From Paenibacillus mucilaginosus 3016 (GTDB lineage: Bacteria > Bacillota > Bacilli > Paenibacillales > NBRC-103111): 64,000 nt of DNA. How positions within the stretch are numbered: position 1 is the stretch's first letter; each line of letters starts with the position of its first letter. This document shows positions 42,472 through 51,453 of the stretch, piece by piece. A program made the position numbers and the translations under genes. The stretch lies in contig NC_016935.1 in the NCBI RefSeq assembly GCF_000250655.1, positions 2,994,001 to 3,058,000 on the forward strand, in the 5' to 3' direction. The notes below the pieces were generated by a model, which saw nothing but the letters and a program-made list of their open reading frames with translations, did not search any database and was not told the origin of the DNA.

Positions 42472-43492
42472 CGAAGGGCTGCTGCCCCTCCTGCAGCTGA
42501 CGGCCGCCGGGGGACTGCTGTTCACCGAGGCCGGGGGCTGGGGCTGGAACGGGCCGGCGGGGCTCCTTCGGGGCGTCCTGTGGGCTGTGGTCGTGACGGT
42601 CTCCTTGCTACTACTGCGGAGCAGTCTCCGTTATACCGCCCGCCTGAAGGGCCTGACAGCCGAACTGCACCGCGTCCTGGCGGGCCACGGCGGCGCCCGG
42701 CTGCTGGCCGGCGGGGATGCCGTATGGAACGAGGCCGTCTTCGCGGTGAACGGGCTCATCGAGCGCCTGGCGGAGGTGCAGGCCCGCTCGATCCGGTCCG
42801 AGGCCGCAAGGAAGAGCCTGCTCGCGAACATTTCGCATGATATCCGAACCCCTCTCACGTCGATGATCGGCTACGTCGATGCGCTGCGGGACGGGATGGC
42901 GCCGACCCCCGGGGAGCGGGAGGAATATGTGGCGATCCTCTCCCGGAAGGCGTATGCGTTGAAGCGTCTCGTCGATGAGACGTTCCATCTCGCGAAGCTC
43001 GACGCGGACGATCTGCCCCTGCGCCCCGAGCCGCTTGACTTCGCCGAGGAAGCCCGGGAGGCGCTGATCTCCCGGCTCCCCGAGCTCCAGAAGCGGGGGA
43101 TCGAGCTGCAGGTCCGTCTGCCGGAGGAGGGCTGCCGGATCACGGCCGACCGCCTCAGCCTGCAGCGCATTCTCTCGAATCTGCTGGAGAACGCGCTGCG
43201 GTACGGCGGGGAAGGCGGCGTCCTGGGCGTGGAGCTGGCGGCGGAGGACGGGGAATACCGGCTGCAGGTCTGGGACCGGGGGCCGGGCATCCCGGCGGAA
43301 GAGCTGCCGCACATCTTCGAGCGCAGCTACCGGGGGGACCGTTCGAGATCGTCCCGCGACGGAGGGAGCGGACTTGGTCTTGCAATCGCCCGGGCGCTGG
43401 CGGAGAAGAACGGGGGAAGACTCCGGGCCGAGAGCGAGCCGGGGGTGCGTACGGTGTTTATGCTGGCTTTCCGACGCGCGGAGCAGCCTTGA
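42461..43492 (+). CDS. Sensor histidine kinase of the bacitracin-type module
   Basis: The 343-residue kinase has two N-terminal membrane segments with almost no extracellular loop, typical of intramembrane-sensing kinases paired with ABC transporters. The H-box is ANISHDIRTPLTSMIGYVDA (His near 126). The ATPase domain keeps N-box NLLENALRYGG, GPGIP and GSGLGLAIA. It starts within the regulator's last codons (ATG at 42461). It probably senses bacitracin-type stress via the downstream transporter rather than directly. Confidence 0.92.
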   Translation: MKRNEGLLPLLQLTAAGGLLFTEAGGWGWNGPAGLLRGVLWAVVVTVSLLLLRSSLRYTARLKGLTAELHRVLAGHGGARLLAGGDAVWNEAVFAVNGLIERLAEVQARSIRSEAARKSLLANISHDIRTPLTSMIGYVDALRDGMAPTPGEREEYVAILSRKAYALKRLVDETFHLAKLDADDLPLRPEPLDFAEEAREALISRLPELQKRGIELQVRLPEEGCRITADRLSLQRILSNLLENALRYGGEGGVLGVELAAEDGEYRLQVWDRGPGIPAEELPHIFERSYRGDRSRSSRDGGSGLGLAIARALAEKNGGRLRAESEPGVRTVFMLAFRRAEQP

Positions 43493-43544
43493 CGGTCCGC
43501 CGTGTGCCGTACAGTGATGCCCTGCTGCCAGCTGGAGCGGCCGG

Positions 43545-43598
43545 TTAAGGAAATGGTAAGAACTCGATAAGCGGGGCTTAAACTCTGCCCGTTATGAT
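43545..43598 (+). promoter_or_regulatory. Four TAA(G/A) boxes at exact 11-bp spacing before the ABC genes
   Basis: TTAAG, GTAAG, ATAAG and TTAAA begin at 43545, 43556, 43567 and 43578. A TATGAT -10 box follows at 43593-43598 without a proper -35. The pattern is that of direct-repeat sites for an OmpR-family regulator activating a promoter. The response regulator gene is two genes upstream. Confidence 0.7.
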
Positions 43599-43643
43599 GA
43601 TGAAGTAACGGTGGATATCCACACGAAGGAGAGGAGGCGCCGC

Positions 43644-44564
43644 ATGGGCACTGTCATCCGCACGACGGAGCTGAGCAAGATCTACGGTAAGCAGAGAGCG
43701 GTGGACCGTCTGAACATGCACGTGGAGCAGGGCCGGATCTACGGGTTCCTCGGACAGAACGGGGCGGGTAAAACAACCACCATCCGCATGCTGCTCGGCC
43801 TGATCCGCCCTTCGCAGGGAGAGATCGAAATCTTCGGCGAACGGCTGCAGGAGAAGCAGAAGGAGATCCTGCGGAGGATCGGGTCGATCGTCGAGTTCTC
43901 CGGCTTCTACGAGAACCTGACGGCACGGGAGAATCTGGCGGTCAATGCCAGGCTGATGGGCGTACATAAGAAGAATGCGGTTGAAGAAGCCCTGGAGACG
44001 GTCGGCCTCCTGGGCGAGACGAAGAAGCGGGTCGGCTCCTATTCACTCGGCATGAAGCAGAGGCTCGGCATCGCCCGGAGCATCCTGCATCATCCGGAGC
44101 TGCTGATCCTCGACGAGCCGACGAACGGACTCGATCCGATCGGGATCAAGGAGATCCGCCGGCTGATCTCCTCGCTGGCCCGGGAGCGTGGGATCACGAT
44201 CCTGATCTCAAGCCACATCCTGCCGGAGGTCGAGCAGCTCGCCGACCGGATCGGCGTCATCCACCACGGACGTCTGCTCGAGGAGATATCCCTGGAGGAG
44301 CTCCGGCGCCAGAACCGGCGGTATCTCGAATTCCAGGTGTCGAGCGACACGAAGGCGGCCATGCTGCTCGAGAAATTCCGGCACATCCACGATTATGAAG
44401 TGGGGGATGAGGGACGCATCCGCATCTACTCCCACATCGGGGAGCAAGGGAAGATCAACAAGCTGTTCGTCGAGCACGGCATCGAAGTAACGGGGATGAC
44501 GGTGAGCGAGGACAGGCTCGAGGATTATTTTGTGAGGAAGATTGGAGGAGGAAGCTTTGGTTAA
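43644..44564 (+). CDS. ABC transporter ATP-binding protein (BcrA type)
   Basis: The 306-residue ATPase has Walker A GQNGAGKTT (~36-44), signature YSLGMKQRLGIARS, Walker B LLILDEPTNGLDP and a His switch (ISSHILPEV). The C-terminal extension is as in BcrA, the bacitracin-exporting ATPase of Bacillus licheniformis. It pairs with the permease overlapping its 3' end. The start follows GAGGAGG. Confidence 0.93.
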   Translation: MGTVIRTTELSKIYGKQRAVDRLNMHVEQGRIYGFLGQNGAGKTTTIRMLLGLIRPSQGEIEIFGERLQEKQKEILRRIGSIVEFSGFYENLTARENLAVNARLMGVHKKNAVEEALETVGLLGETKKRVGSYSLGMKQRLGIARSILHHPELLILDEPTNGLDPIGIKEIRRLISSLARERGITILISSHILPEVEQLADRIGVIHHGRLLEEISLEELRRQNRRYLEFQVSSDTKAAMLLEKFRHIHDYEVGDEGRIRIYSHIGEQGKINKLFVEHGIEVTGMTVSEDRLEDYFVRKIGGGSFG

Positions 44565-45291
44565 TCTGCTCTATACGGAGCTGCTGAAGCTGAAGCGGGC
44601 GCGCATGTTCCTGGTCAGCCTGATCGGGGCGGCCGCAGCCCCGGCGATGATGTTCCTTGGGCTGCTGGACTTCCACATGAGGCGGCCGGGCGAAACCGTG
44701 ACCTTCGCCAAGGTGTTCGAGGACACGAACCTGTATGTGATGCTGCTGATCGGGACGCTGCTCTACGGGGTGATCACCGCGTACCTGTTCCAGCGCGAAT
44801 ACACGGAGGATACGCTGAAGAACCTGCTCACGATTCCCGTATCGCGGACCAGCCTGATTGTCAGCAAGCTGCTCCTGCTCTGCCTCTGGATTGCGGTGCT
44901 GACGCTGACCGCCTGGGTGCTGGCCCTGGCGGCCGGACTGCTGGGCGGAGCCGAAGGCCTGGACGCGGACGTGCTGCTTCATTCGCTCGGGCAGTATTTG
45001 GCCGGGGGCGGCCTGCTGTTTCTTTTGTCCACGCCGACGATGTTCGTGACCTTCCTGTTCAAGAATTACGTTCCCACGATCATCTTCACCTCCGTGATTA
45101 CGATGGGGAATGTGGCGCTGGCCAATAGGGACTATAAGGCGCTCTTCCCCTGGTCGGCCGTGCAGGTGATTGCGGGCGGCGGACAGGTGGACGCATACCC
45201 GATCCACTATTCGTACCTGGCGGTCGGCCTCGCCTCCCTGGCGGGATTCGTGGCGACGCTGATCTATTTTAAGCGTGCGGATATCCAGTAA
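44557..45291 (+). CDS. ABC-2 type permease (BcrB type)
   Basis: The 244-residue membrane protein has six predicted segments. Start TTG at 44557 overlaps the ATPase stop and follows GGAGGAGG. Typical ABC-2 stretches are LLYTELLKLKRARMFLVS near the start and YTEDTLKNLLTIPVSRTSLIVSKLL mid-protein. With BcrA-like ATPase it would pump or neutralise bacitracin-like peptides. The stop TAA is followed by an in-frame acidic repeat tail (see repeat entry). Confidence 0.9.
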   Translation: MVNLLYTELLKLKRARMFLVSLIGAAAAPAMMFLGLLDFHMRRPGETVTFAKVFEDTNLYVMLLIGTLLYGVITAYLFQREYTEDTLKNLLTIPVSRTSLIVSKLLLLCLWIAVLTLTAWVLALAAGLLGGAEGLDADVLLHSLGQYLAGGGLLFLLSTPTMFVTFLFKNYVPTIIFTSVITMGNVALANRDYKALFPWSAVQVIAGGGQVDAYPIHYSYLAVGLASLAGFVATLIYFKRADIQ

Positions 45292-45365
45292 GAGGAAGAT
45301 CCAGTAGAGGAAGATCCAGTAGAGGAAGATACGGAAGAGGAAGGTACGGAAGAGAGAGATCCAGT
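45291..45365 (+). repeat. Five 15-bp tandem repeats after the permease stop
   Basis: Units AGAGGAAGATCCAGT (45291-45305, 45306-45320), AGAGGAAGATACGGA, AGAGGAAGGTACGGA and AGAGAGAGATCCAGT fill 75 bases. The period is a multiple of three, and the frame stays open for 31 codons past the permease TAA, up to a TAG just before the uppP ATG. Confidence 0.88.
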
Positions 45366-45388
45366 AACGAGGGAAGAAGGAGAGTAGC

Positions 45389-46186
45389 ATGAGTGATTTG
45401 TGGAAAGCCGTCATCATGGGCATCGTCGAGGGGCTGACCGAATTCCTGCCGGTCTCGTCTACCGGGCATATGATTCTGACGGGACATCTGCTGGAGTTCG
45501 AGGGGGACAAGGCTTCGACCTTCAAGGTCGTGATCCAGTTCGGCGCGGTGCTGGCGGTGCTGGTGCTGTACTGGAGGCGGTTCTTCGGCTTCCTTCGGAT
45601 TTCCCCGCGGATGCTGGAGCGTCCTGGCCTGAACCCGCTTCATGTGGGAGCGGCGCTGGTGCCTTTTTTGGTGGCGGGACTGACAATCTACGGATATATG
45701 AAAAAACACCTCTTCGGCCCGACGCCCGTGCTCATCGGACTCGTCGCCGGCGGCGTGCTGATGATTGCCGCAGACCGCTTCCGGGGAAGGGTGACTGCGG
45801 AGACGATGGATGACATCACCTACAAGCAGGCGTTCGGCATCGGGCTGTTCCAGTGCCTGGCGATCTGGCCGGGCTTCTCCCGGTCGGGCTCGAGCATCTC
45901 GGGCGGCATGCTGCTCGGGACCAGCCAGAAGGCGGCGGCGGAGTTCACCTTCATCATCTCCGTGCCGATCATGTTCGCCGCATCCGCCTACGACCTGTAC
46001 AAGAGCCGGGAGTTTCTGTCCATCGGCGATCTTCCGCTGTTCCTGACAGGACTCGGCACGGCGTTCCTTGTGGCGATGCTTGCGATCGTCACGTTCCTGA
46101 ATCTCATCAAGCGTCTGAGCCTCTCGTGGTTCGCCGTTTACCGGTTCGTGCTTGCCCTGGTGTTCGTCATTATCCTCTATTTTTAA
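45389..46186 (+). CDS. uppP: Undecaprenyl-diphosphate phosphatase (UppP/BacA)
   Basis: The 265-residue membrane enzyme has both family motifs: GLTEFLPVSSTGH (~residues 14-26) with the catalytic-site Glu and Ser, and WPGFSRSGSS (~155-164). It dephosphorylates undecaprenyl pyrophosphate to recycle the lipid carrier of cell-wall synthesis. Extra copies confer resistance to bacitracin, which traps that pyrophosphate. Here it closes a regulator-kinase-ABC-permease set, the same combination as bcrABD-type cassettes. The start follows AAGGAGAG. Confidence 0.97.
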   Translation: MSDLWKAVIMGIVEGLTEFLPVSSTGHMILTGHLLEFEGDKASTFKVVIQFGAVLAVLVLYWRRFFGFLRISPRMLERPGLNPLHVGAALVPFLVAGLTIYGYMKKHLFGPTPVLIGLVAGGVLMIAADRFRGRVTAETMDDITYKQAFGIGLFQCLAIWPGFSRSGSSISGGMLLGTSQKAAAEFTFIISVPIMFAASAYDLYKSREFLSIGDLPLFLTGLGTAFLVAMLAIVTFLNLIKRLSLSWFAVYRFVLALVFVIILYF

Positions 46187-46264
46187 AATCGACGGATGAC
46201 AAAAAAAGGGAATCACCGGGCGCTTATCGAATAGTTCAGGAAACGTTCACGGGGAGGCGGGAGC

Positions 46265-46753
46265 ATGACAAGAGTACTGGAAGCCCAAGTGATTCAGAAG
46301 CCGGCGTTTCGGGCGGTTGGATTGCGGTGGGAAGGCACGTTCGCGGAGGCGGCCGCAGGCGGCATCCGGCTCGTTCAGCAGGAGCTGCGCGGGAGGCTCG
46401 GTGAGATTGCGGGTCAGGTGAACCCGGAGCAGCTGCTCGGCCTCTCCTACCACGCGCATCCCGAGGCGGAGGGCTTCGTTCACTATGCCGTGCTGGAGAC
46501 GGTTCCCGGGGCGGGGATTCCCGAAGGCATGCTGGAGATCAGCGTCCCGACCCTCGCCTATGCCGAATGCGGGCATGCCAAAGGACAGGACATCCAAGAG
46601 ACGTACCGGCTGATCTACGAGTGGATCTCGGAGCAGGGCTACGTCCTGAATAAGGACACGGAGCTCACGCATTACGAGGTGTACCCGGTGTCCCAGAATC
46701 CGTACGATCCGGACCCCGAGTTCACGATCCGGATTCCGATCAAGGGTCAATAA
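46265..46753 (+). CDS. GyrI-like / effector-binding domain protein
   Basis: The 162-residue protein is a stand-alone GyrI/AraC-effector-binding (SHS2-type) domain. QKPAFRAVGLRWEGTF opens the first half, and LTHYEVYPVSQNPYDPDPEFTIRIPI closes the second. Such domains bind hydrophobic or cationic small molecules, and some protect against toxins. It is probably a separate gene following uppP by 78 bases. The ATG follows GGGGAGGCGGG. Confidence 0.85.
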   Translation: MTRVLEAQVIQKPAFRAVGLRWEGTFAEAAAGGIRLVQQELRGRLGEIAGQVNPEQLLGLSYHAHPEAEGFVHYAVLETVPGAGIPEGMLEISVPTLAYAECGHAKGQDIQETYRLIYEWISEQGYVLNKDTELTHYEVYPVSQNPYDPDPEFTIRIPIKGQ

Positions 46754-47442
46754 AGTGGACGGAAGAGGGCGCTATGGAAACAAAGCGTCCTCCGGGCCAT
46801 TGAAATGGCAATCGGCCCATAAGGCACCTGCGGTTCCGCGGAGAAAAGATCCCGCAGTGATCGGAGGTTCCCGCCCTATGGCGTCGGTGGGTCAGCTGGT
46901 TTGGCGGGAACTTTCTGTTCGACAGCCGGAGCAAGCGGCCTATGTCCAATGCCAGACCGATGCTGTCTCTCCTGCAGCTCCATGTTCCGATGTGCCTGGA
47001 TGGGGTCCGTGGCTCGAAGAGGCCGTGGACTTACCGGAGGGATGTGGCTTTATTCTTCAGATTTTTATTCTTCAGATTTTTATTCTTCAGATTTCTTTCT
47101 CGGAAAAGCCGTGCTGGATGGCGGGGGATAACAGGAATCTATACCTTTTCAAAACTCGGTTGACCAGGGAATGGGATTTGGATTGGGACTGTTATGGACC
47201 AAGTACATATCCCTTCCGAATAATGGAATTTTTACTCACTGGGCTGATTCATCTACTCCTTCCGCGGGTAACTATACACATGACACTACCAGATCGTACC
47301 AGCAGCCCCAATCCATTCGCCCTACGATTCGAAGTCAGCGCCTTACAAGAGGCCTGGCTTTGTTGGCGTTTCCCTAAAGAAAGCGCCAACAATTGCCGTG
47401 GCCCTCAACTTGTGCCATACTGTCATGTGGAGGTGGTATAAT
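46754..47442. other. Gene-free region with a 3x15-bp T-rich repeat
   Basis: I see no supported gene in 689 bases. At 47051-47095 the 15-base unit TATTCTTCAGATTTT is repeated three times. A 228-residue frame on the plus strand lacks any ribosome site or domain and is rejected. Confidence 0.65.
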
Positions 47443-47685
47443 ATGTATAAAAATCCCAATTACATGGGCAGGGACTACAAAGAATTGGTCTCTGGCACAG
47501 AACTCTTTGCCGCTGCGCTGTTTCAGCGGCCCGTACACATCTGGCTCTCGCAGCCCGAGACGGAGCGACGGCTCGACTGCAGCGGCATCATTCAAGGGTA
47601 TGATGACGACTATGTGCAGATCCGGGGCGTACGCTACAGCCGCACCTGGTGCAAGTTCTATGTAGGCAAAAGAATCCGGGCTTAG
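47443..47685 (+). CDS. Small hypothetical protein
   Basis: The 80-residue protein starts at an ATG behind TGGAGGTGG. It is rich in aromatic and charged residues (DYKELVSGTELFAAALF, then IIQGYDDDYVQIRGVRYSRTWCKFYVGKRIRA) and the second half has the spacing of a short Sm/SH3-like beta barrel. No family is recognised. It may be co-transcribed with the large secreted glycosidase 37 bases on. Confidence 0.65.
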   Translation: MYKNPNYMGRDYKELVSGTELFAAALFQRPVHIWLSQPETERRLDCSGIIQGYDDDYVQIRGVRYSRTWCKFYVGKRIRA

Positions 47686-47722
47686 TGTCGCGGACAACGT
47701 GGATGAGAGAAAGGATGAACTA

Positions 47723-50700
47723 GTGATTGTTTTGAATGGATTGTTTCGTAACTGGATGCTTTGGCTGCTGGTGTGCAGCCTGCTAGCCATGCTGCTGCCG
47801 ATGTCCGGCAGAGGGACTGCGGCCGGTGCCGCGGTCCTGATCGACGACCTGACCGATTGGAGTAAGGTGTACGACCGTTCCGATTCCCTGAGTTTACGAA
47901 GCTTTCCGGACTATCCGGCGGAGGACCCGACACGTGCGGTGCCCGGCGGTTCCGGAGGGGAGTACGTAACTTACAGGACGAAGGATCCCCTTCGTTCTTT
48001 TGCCGTGAGTGCTTATTACTCGCCCGCGGGAGGCCGGCACGGCCATCCCACCTTCTATGTATCCCCGGACGGGATGACATACAGCCCGGTTACGGCTAGT
48101 GTCTATGAGAACGGCGGGTACTTGCAGGCGGTGAGCTATGAAGCGAATCGGCTCCCGCCAGACGCGCATTATCTTCAAATTCGTTATAACGCCCGATCCG
48201 CCGGCGAGCCGCCCACCCTGGGGAAGGTGGTTCTGAACGGCCCGGGGAGCGTTCAATCGTCCCTGCCCGGAGGGCTCGTTCCCTACGGAAGCAAGGTGGT
48301 GCTTAGGTCCGAGACGCCAGGGGTTACGATCTACTATACGACAGACGGCAGTGATCCCCGGTCGTCCCGCACACGCAGGCATTACGGGGGGCCGATCGAC
48401 GTCCTGGACTATATGGAGCTGCGCACCTGTGCTGTCCTGACCGGGACGGCGGCGAGCCGCGTGTCCCTCTACCGTTATGTGCCCCTTCCGGCCGAGGATG
48501 AGGGCCGGATCGGACAAGTCTTCGAGGACGGGTTCGTGGACAGCGGTGTACCCCAGGCCGTCTACGGGCAGACGAACACGCTGCTGCTCAAGAAATTCCG
48601 GAGCAGGGAGGCTTATCTGAAGTTCCGGCTGCCGGAGGTCATCGGCGAAGGGGATACGGTCACCCTGCAGGTGTACGGGTATGCGGCGGACAGCTCCCGC
48701 CAGCCCGCAGCGCTGAAGCTGTATTCGGTCTCTCCGGCGTGGTCCGAGGGGACCTTAACCTATGCGAACAAGCCGCTGACCGTGACCGGCTCCGCCTATG
48801 GAGCCGCGCCTCCTTCATCGGTAGGGGGGACGGTCTATGGAGGAAGCTCTCCCCCCAGTGTGGGAGACGAGGTTTATGGACAGTCCTCCTCCAGCACAAC
48901 GGAGGCGGTGTACGGACAGCAGCCCGTGTCCGGATCCTCGACCGTAACGGGAGCCGCCTACGATCCGGCTCCCTCCACCGTCACCGGAATGACCTATGGG
49001 AAGCTGCTGGACAGCCTAACCCTGGATTACGGTCCATCCGGCTGGCTGCAGTTCGACATTACGGCGTATGCCCGGGAGGCCCGGCAGCACGGGCTAACGG
49101 AGATCAGCCTGGCGCTCGTCAATGAAACCGACGGGATGACCTTCCTCGGCAGCCGGGAGTCCGGAGCGACGGCACCGTTCCTGCTCTCTTCCCCTCAGGT
49201 GAAGGAAGGCTTCACCGACGGGCTCGAGACGACGGGCCGAATCCATTCCCGCTCGAATGTGTATCTGACCGGCACCGACCCGGATTACTATGGCGGGGAT
49301 ACCGGCCGTCTGGCCCGGACGTCGACCGCTGCAGGGTGGGTAATCTACCGGTCCGACGAAGATATCCGTTCCGTGACGATGACGGTGTATAAGTATGTGG
49401 CTGCCGGAGGGGACAAGTTCCGGCTGTACGGCTCCAAGGACGGCACGGTTTACGTGCCGATCGAAGCGGAGGCGTATGGAACGAACTCTTCAGCCGGCGG
49501 CTGGCTCGGCTACCTCTACGAAGCCGTAACGTCCGAGGAAGGGATCCGCTACCTGAAGATCGAGCTGCCGGCGTCCACCGACAAGCCGTGGGCTTCGCAG
49601 CTTGCCGAGGTGACGCTGAACCGCAGCACGGCGTCCGTGCAGCTGTCTTCCACCCGGACCGCCGGCGGACTGGTGGCGGAGCTGTCTTCCGCTGCCCCGG
49701 GTGCAGCGGTCTTCTACCGGCTTGGGGAGGAGCAGCCGTACCGGCGCTATTCGGAGCCGCTGCTGCTCACGGGCTTCCCTAAGCTGCAGACCTACGCTGT
49801 GAAGGACGGCTTGAAGCCGAGCCCTCTGCGCACCTACACCCTGAATGCATCGGATGCCATCAAGGTGGACCGCTTCGGACAGCTCGGTACGAACCCCTTC
49901 GCAGGCAGGGTCCATAGCGAGCAGGAGCTTCGCAATGACGCTGCTGCCGACGAGGCCTATTACGGCAGCCTGGCGCCGCCGGAGGAGTGGGACCGCTTCG
50001 GCGGGCTCGACGGCAGCGCCGAACGGTTCGGCCTGGAGGCCACGGGCTATTTCGCCGTCGGCGATGCCGGGGGACGGAAGGTGCTGAAGACGCCGGAGGG
50101 CAACGTCTTCTTCAGCCTCGGGGTCAACGGCCTGACGAACCTGGAGACGTTCACTAAGGTAGAGGGACGGGAGGAGCAGTTCGAGTGGATTCCGCCGTCG
50201 GACGGGGAGTACCAGCAGGCCTTTGTCCCGGGGGATCCGGGGAGCTTCTCCTACTACATGGCGAACAAGTACCGCAAGACGGGCCAGTTCCCGACCAGCA
50301 GCGCTCTCTACACGGAGGCTGTGGGGCGGCTGAAGGACTGGGGCTTCAATACGGCGGGCAGCTTCTCGCCGGAGCAGTACGGGAGCAAGAATGCGTTCCC
50401 TTATGTGCGGATGCTGCCGCTGAGCTGGATGGACTGGGCCCGCGTACCGGGACTGTCCCTGTTCGATATCTTCGCTCCGGATGCGGAGCAGAAGATCGAT
50501 GCGACCTTCGCGTCCGTACTGCCCCAGCATGAGAACGACGAGATGCTGATCGGGTATTTTCTCGATAACGAGTACGATTACCACAAGTTCCGCCGGGAGG
50601 TGCCTAGGCTCAAAGGAAGCAGGGCGGCCATCAAGCTGAAGCTGGTGAGCGAGCTCGAGGCCAAGTACGGCACGATCGCCGCATTCAATACGGCCTGGGG

Positions 50701-51391
50701 AACCGCCTTCGCCTCGTTCGAAGAGGCGAAGGAGCAGGAGCTGCCCCTGAAGAGCTCGGCCTCATGGCATGACATGAACGCTTTCTTCGAGCTCTATATG
50801 GATACCTTCTACGGTACGGTCTCGCGGATCTACCGCAAGTATGACAGCAATCATCTGCTCCTCGGCGACCGCTGGATCACTACGCCTTTCCACGATACGA
50901 AACTGAGGGAGATCATGGCCGAGGCGTCGGGCAAGTACATGGATGTCATCTCCATCAACTACTATACGCGGAAGCTGGAGACCGACCTGCTGAGCGAGGT
51001 GCATGCCAAGTCGGGCGGCAAGCCGATCCTCTTCAGCGAGTTCGGCTACGGAACGGCGGAGCAGGGGCTGAAGCCTCTCGTACCGGGTGCGGCGCTGAAC
51101 CAGAACGACCGGCAGCTGCGCTACCGCAATTATGTGGAAGGGGCGGCGAGCCTCAGCTACGTCGTGGGTGTGCATTGGTTCAATTACGTGGACCAGGCCG
51201 GCACGGGGAGGTACTGGCAGGGCATCGGCGATTGGGCGGAGCGTTACAACTCCGGTCTGCTCAATGTGGCGGACAGGCCCTACAAGACGTTCCTGGCCGG
51301 CGCGATGAAGAGCAACTACGAGATCTACCAGGTGATGCTGGGGGAGCGTCCGCGCTTCTATTACGAATTCAACAGCAGCAGCACTCCATAA
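47723..51391 (+). CDS. Large secreted multidomain glycosidase (agarase-like GH, clan A)
   Basis: The 1,222-residue protein has a signal segment (WMLWLLVCSLLAMLLPM), a CHB_HEX_C-like repeat (VTIYYTTDGSDP, ~residues 203-214), a DNRLRE-type domain (YLKFRLPE, then YAADSSRQPAALKLY) that contains a Ser/Pro-rich insert with repeated VYG (~355-427), a second beta domain, and a C-terminal TIM barrel. The barrel's catalytic pair is IGYFLDNEYDY (acid/base Glu, ~950) and PILFSEFGYG (nucleophile Glu, ~1108). It most resembles GH50/beta-agarase-like enzymes; the substrate is uncertain. The GTG start at 47723 follows AAAGGATG. Confidence 0.85.
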   Translation: MIVLNGLFRNWMLWLLVCSLLAMLLPMSGRGTAAGAAVLIDDLTDWSKVYDRSDSLSLRSFPDYPAEDPTRAVPGGSGGEYVTYRTKDPLRSFAVSAYYSPAGGRHGHPTFYVSPDGMTYSPVTASVYENGGYLQAVSYEANRLPPDAHYLQIRYNARSAGEPPTLGKVVLNGPGSVQSSLPGGLVPYGSKVVLRSETPGVTIYYTTDGSDPRSSRTRRHYGGPIDVLDYMELRTCAVLTGTAASRVSLYRYVPLPAEDEGRIGQVFEDGFVDSGVPQAVYGQTNTLLLKKFRSREAYLKFRLPEVIGEGDTVTLQVYGYAADSSRQPAALKLYSVSPAWSEGTLTYANKPLTVTGSAYGAAPPSSVGGTVYGGSSPPSVGDEVYGQSSSSTTEAVYGQQPVSGSSTVTGAAYDPAPSTVTGMTYGKLLDSLTLDYGPSGWLQFDITAYAREARQHGLTEISLALVNETDGMTFLGSRESGATAPFLLSSPQVKEGFTDGLETTGRIHSRSNVYLTGTDPDYYGGDTGRLARTSTAAGWVIYRSDEDIRSVTMTVYKYVAAGGDKFRLYGSKDGTVYVPIEAEAYGTNSSAGGWLGYLYEAVTSEEGIRYLKIELPASTDKPWASQLAEVTLNRSTASVQLSSTRTAGGLVAELSSAAPGAAVFYRLGEEQPYRRYSEPLLLTGFPKLQTYAVKDGLKPSPLRTYTLNASDAIKVDRFGQLGTNPFAGRVHSEQELRNDAAADEAYYGSLAPPEEWDRFGGLDGSAERFGLEATGYFAVGDAGGRKVLKTPEGNVFFSLGVNGLTNLETFTKVEGREEQFEWIPPSDGEYQQAFVPGDPGSFSYYMANKYRKTGQFPTSSALYTEAVGRLKDWGFNTAGSFSPEQYGSKNAFPYVRMLPLSWMDWARVPGLSLFDIFAPDAEQKIDATFASVLPQHENDEMLIGYFLDNEYDYHKFRREVPRLKGSRAAIKLKLVSELEAKYGTIAAFNTAWGTAFASFEEAKEQELPLKSSASWHDMNAFFELYMDTFYGTVSRIYRKYDSNHLLLGDRWITTPFHDTKLREIMAEASGKYMDVISINYYTRKLETDLLSEVHAKSGGKPILFSEFGYGTAEQGLKPLVPGAALNQNDRQLRYRNYVEGAASLSYVVGVHWFNYVDQAGTGRYWQGIGDWAERYNSGLLNVADRPYKTFLAGAMKSNYEIYQVMLGERPRFYYEFNSSSTP

Positions 51392-51408
51392 TATTTTTAA
51401 AAATAATA

Positions 51409-51453
51409 CAAAAGAACCCTGCCAGGACCTTCGGTCCGGACAGGGTTCTTTTG
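51409..51453. terminator. Bidirectional terminator
   Basis: CAAAAGAACCCTG and CAGGGTTCTTTTG are perfectly complementary, with further inner pairing (CCAGGACC with GGTCCGG), flanked by A- and T-rich tracts. Confidence 0.9.

Noticed and set aside
46755-47441. 228-residue plus-strand frame
   Set aside because: No ribosome site, no domain, translated T-rich repeat (ILQIFILQIFILQI) in its middle.
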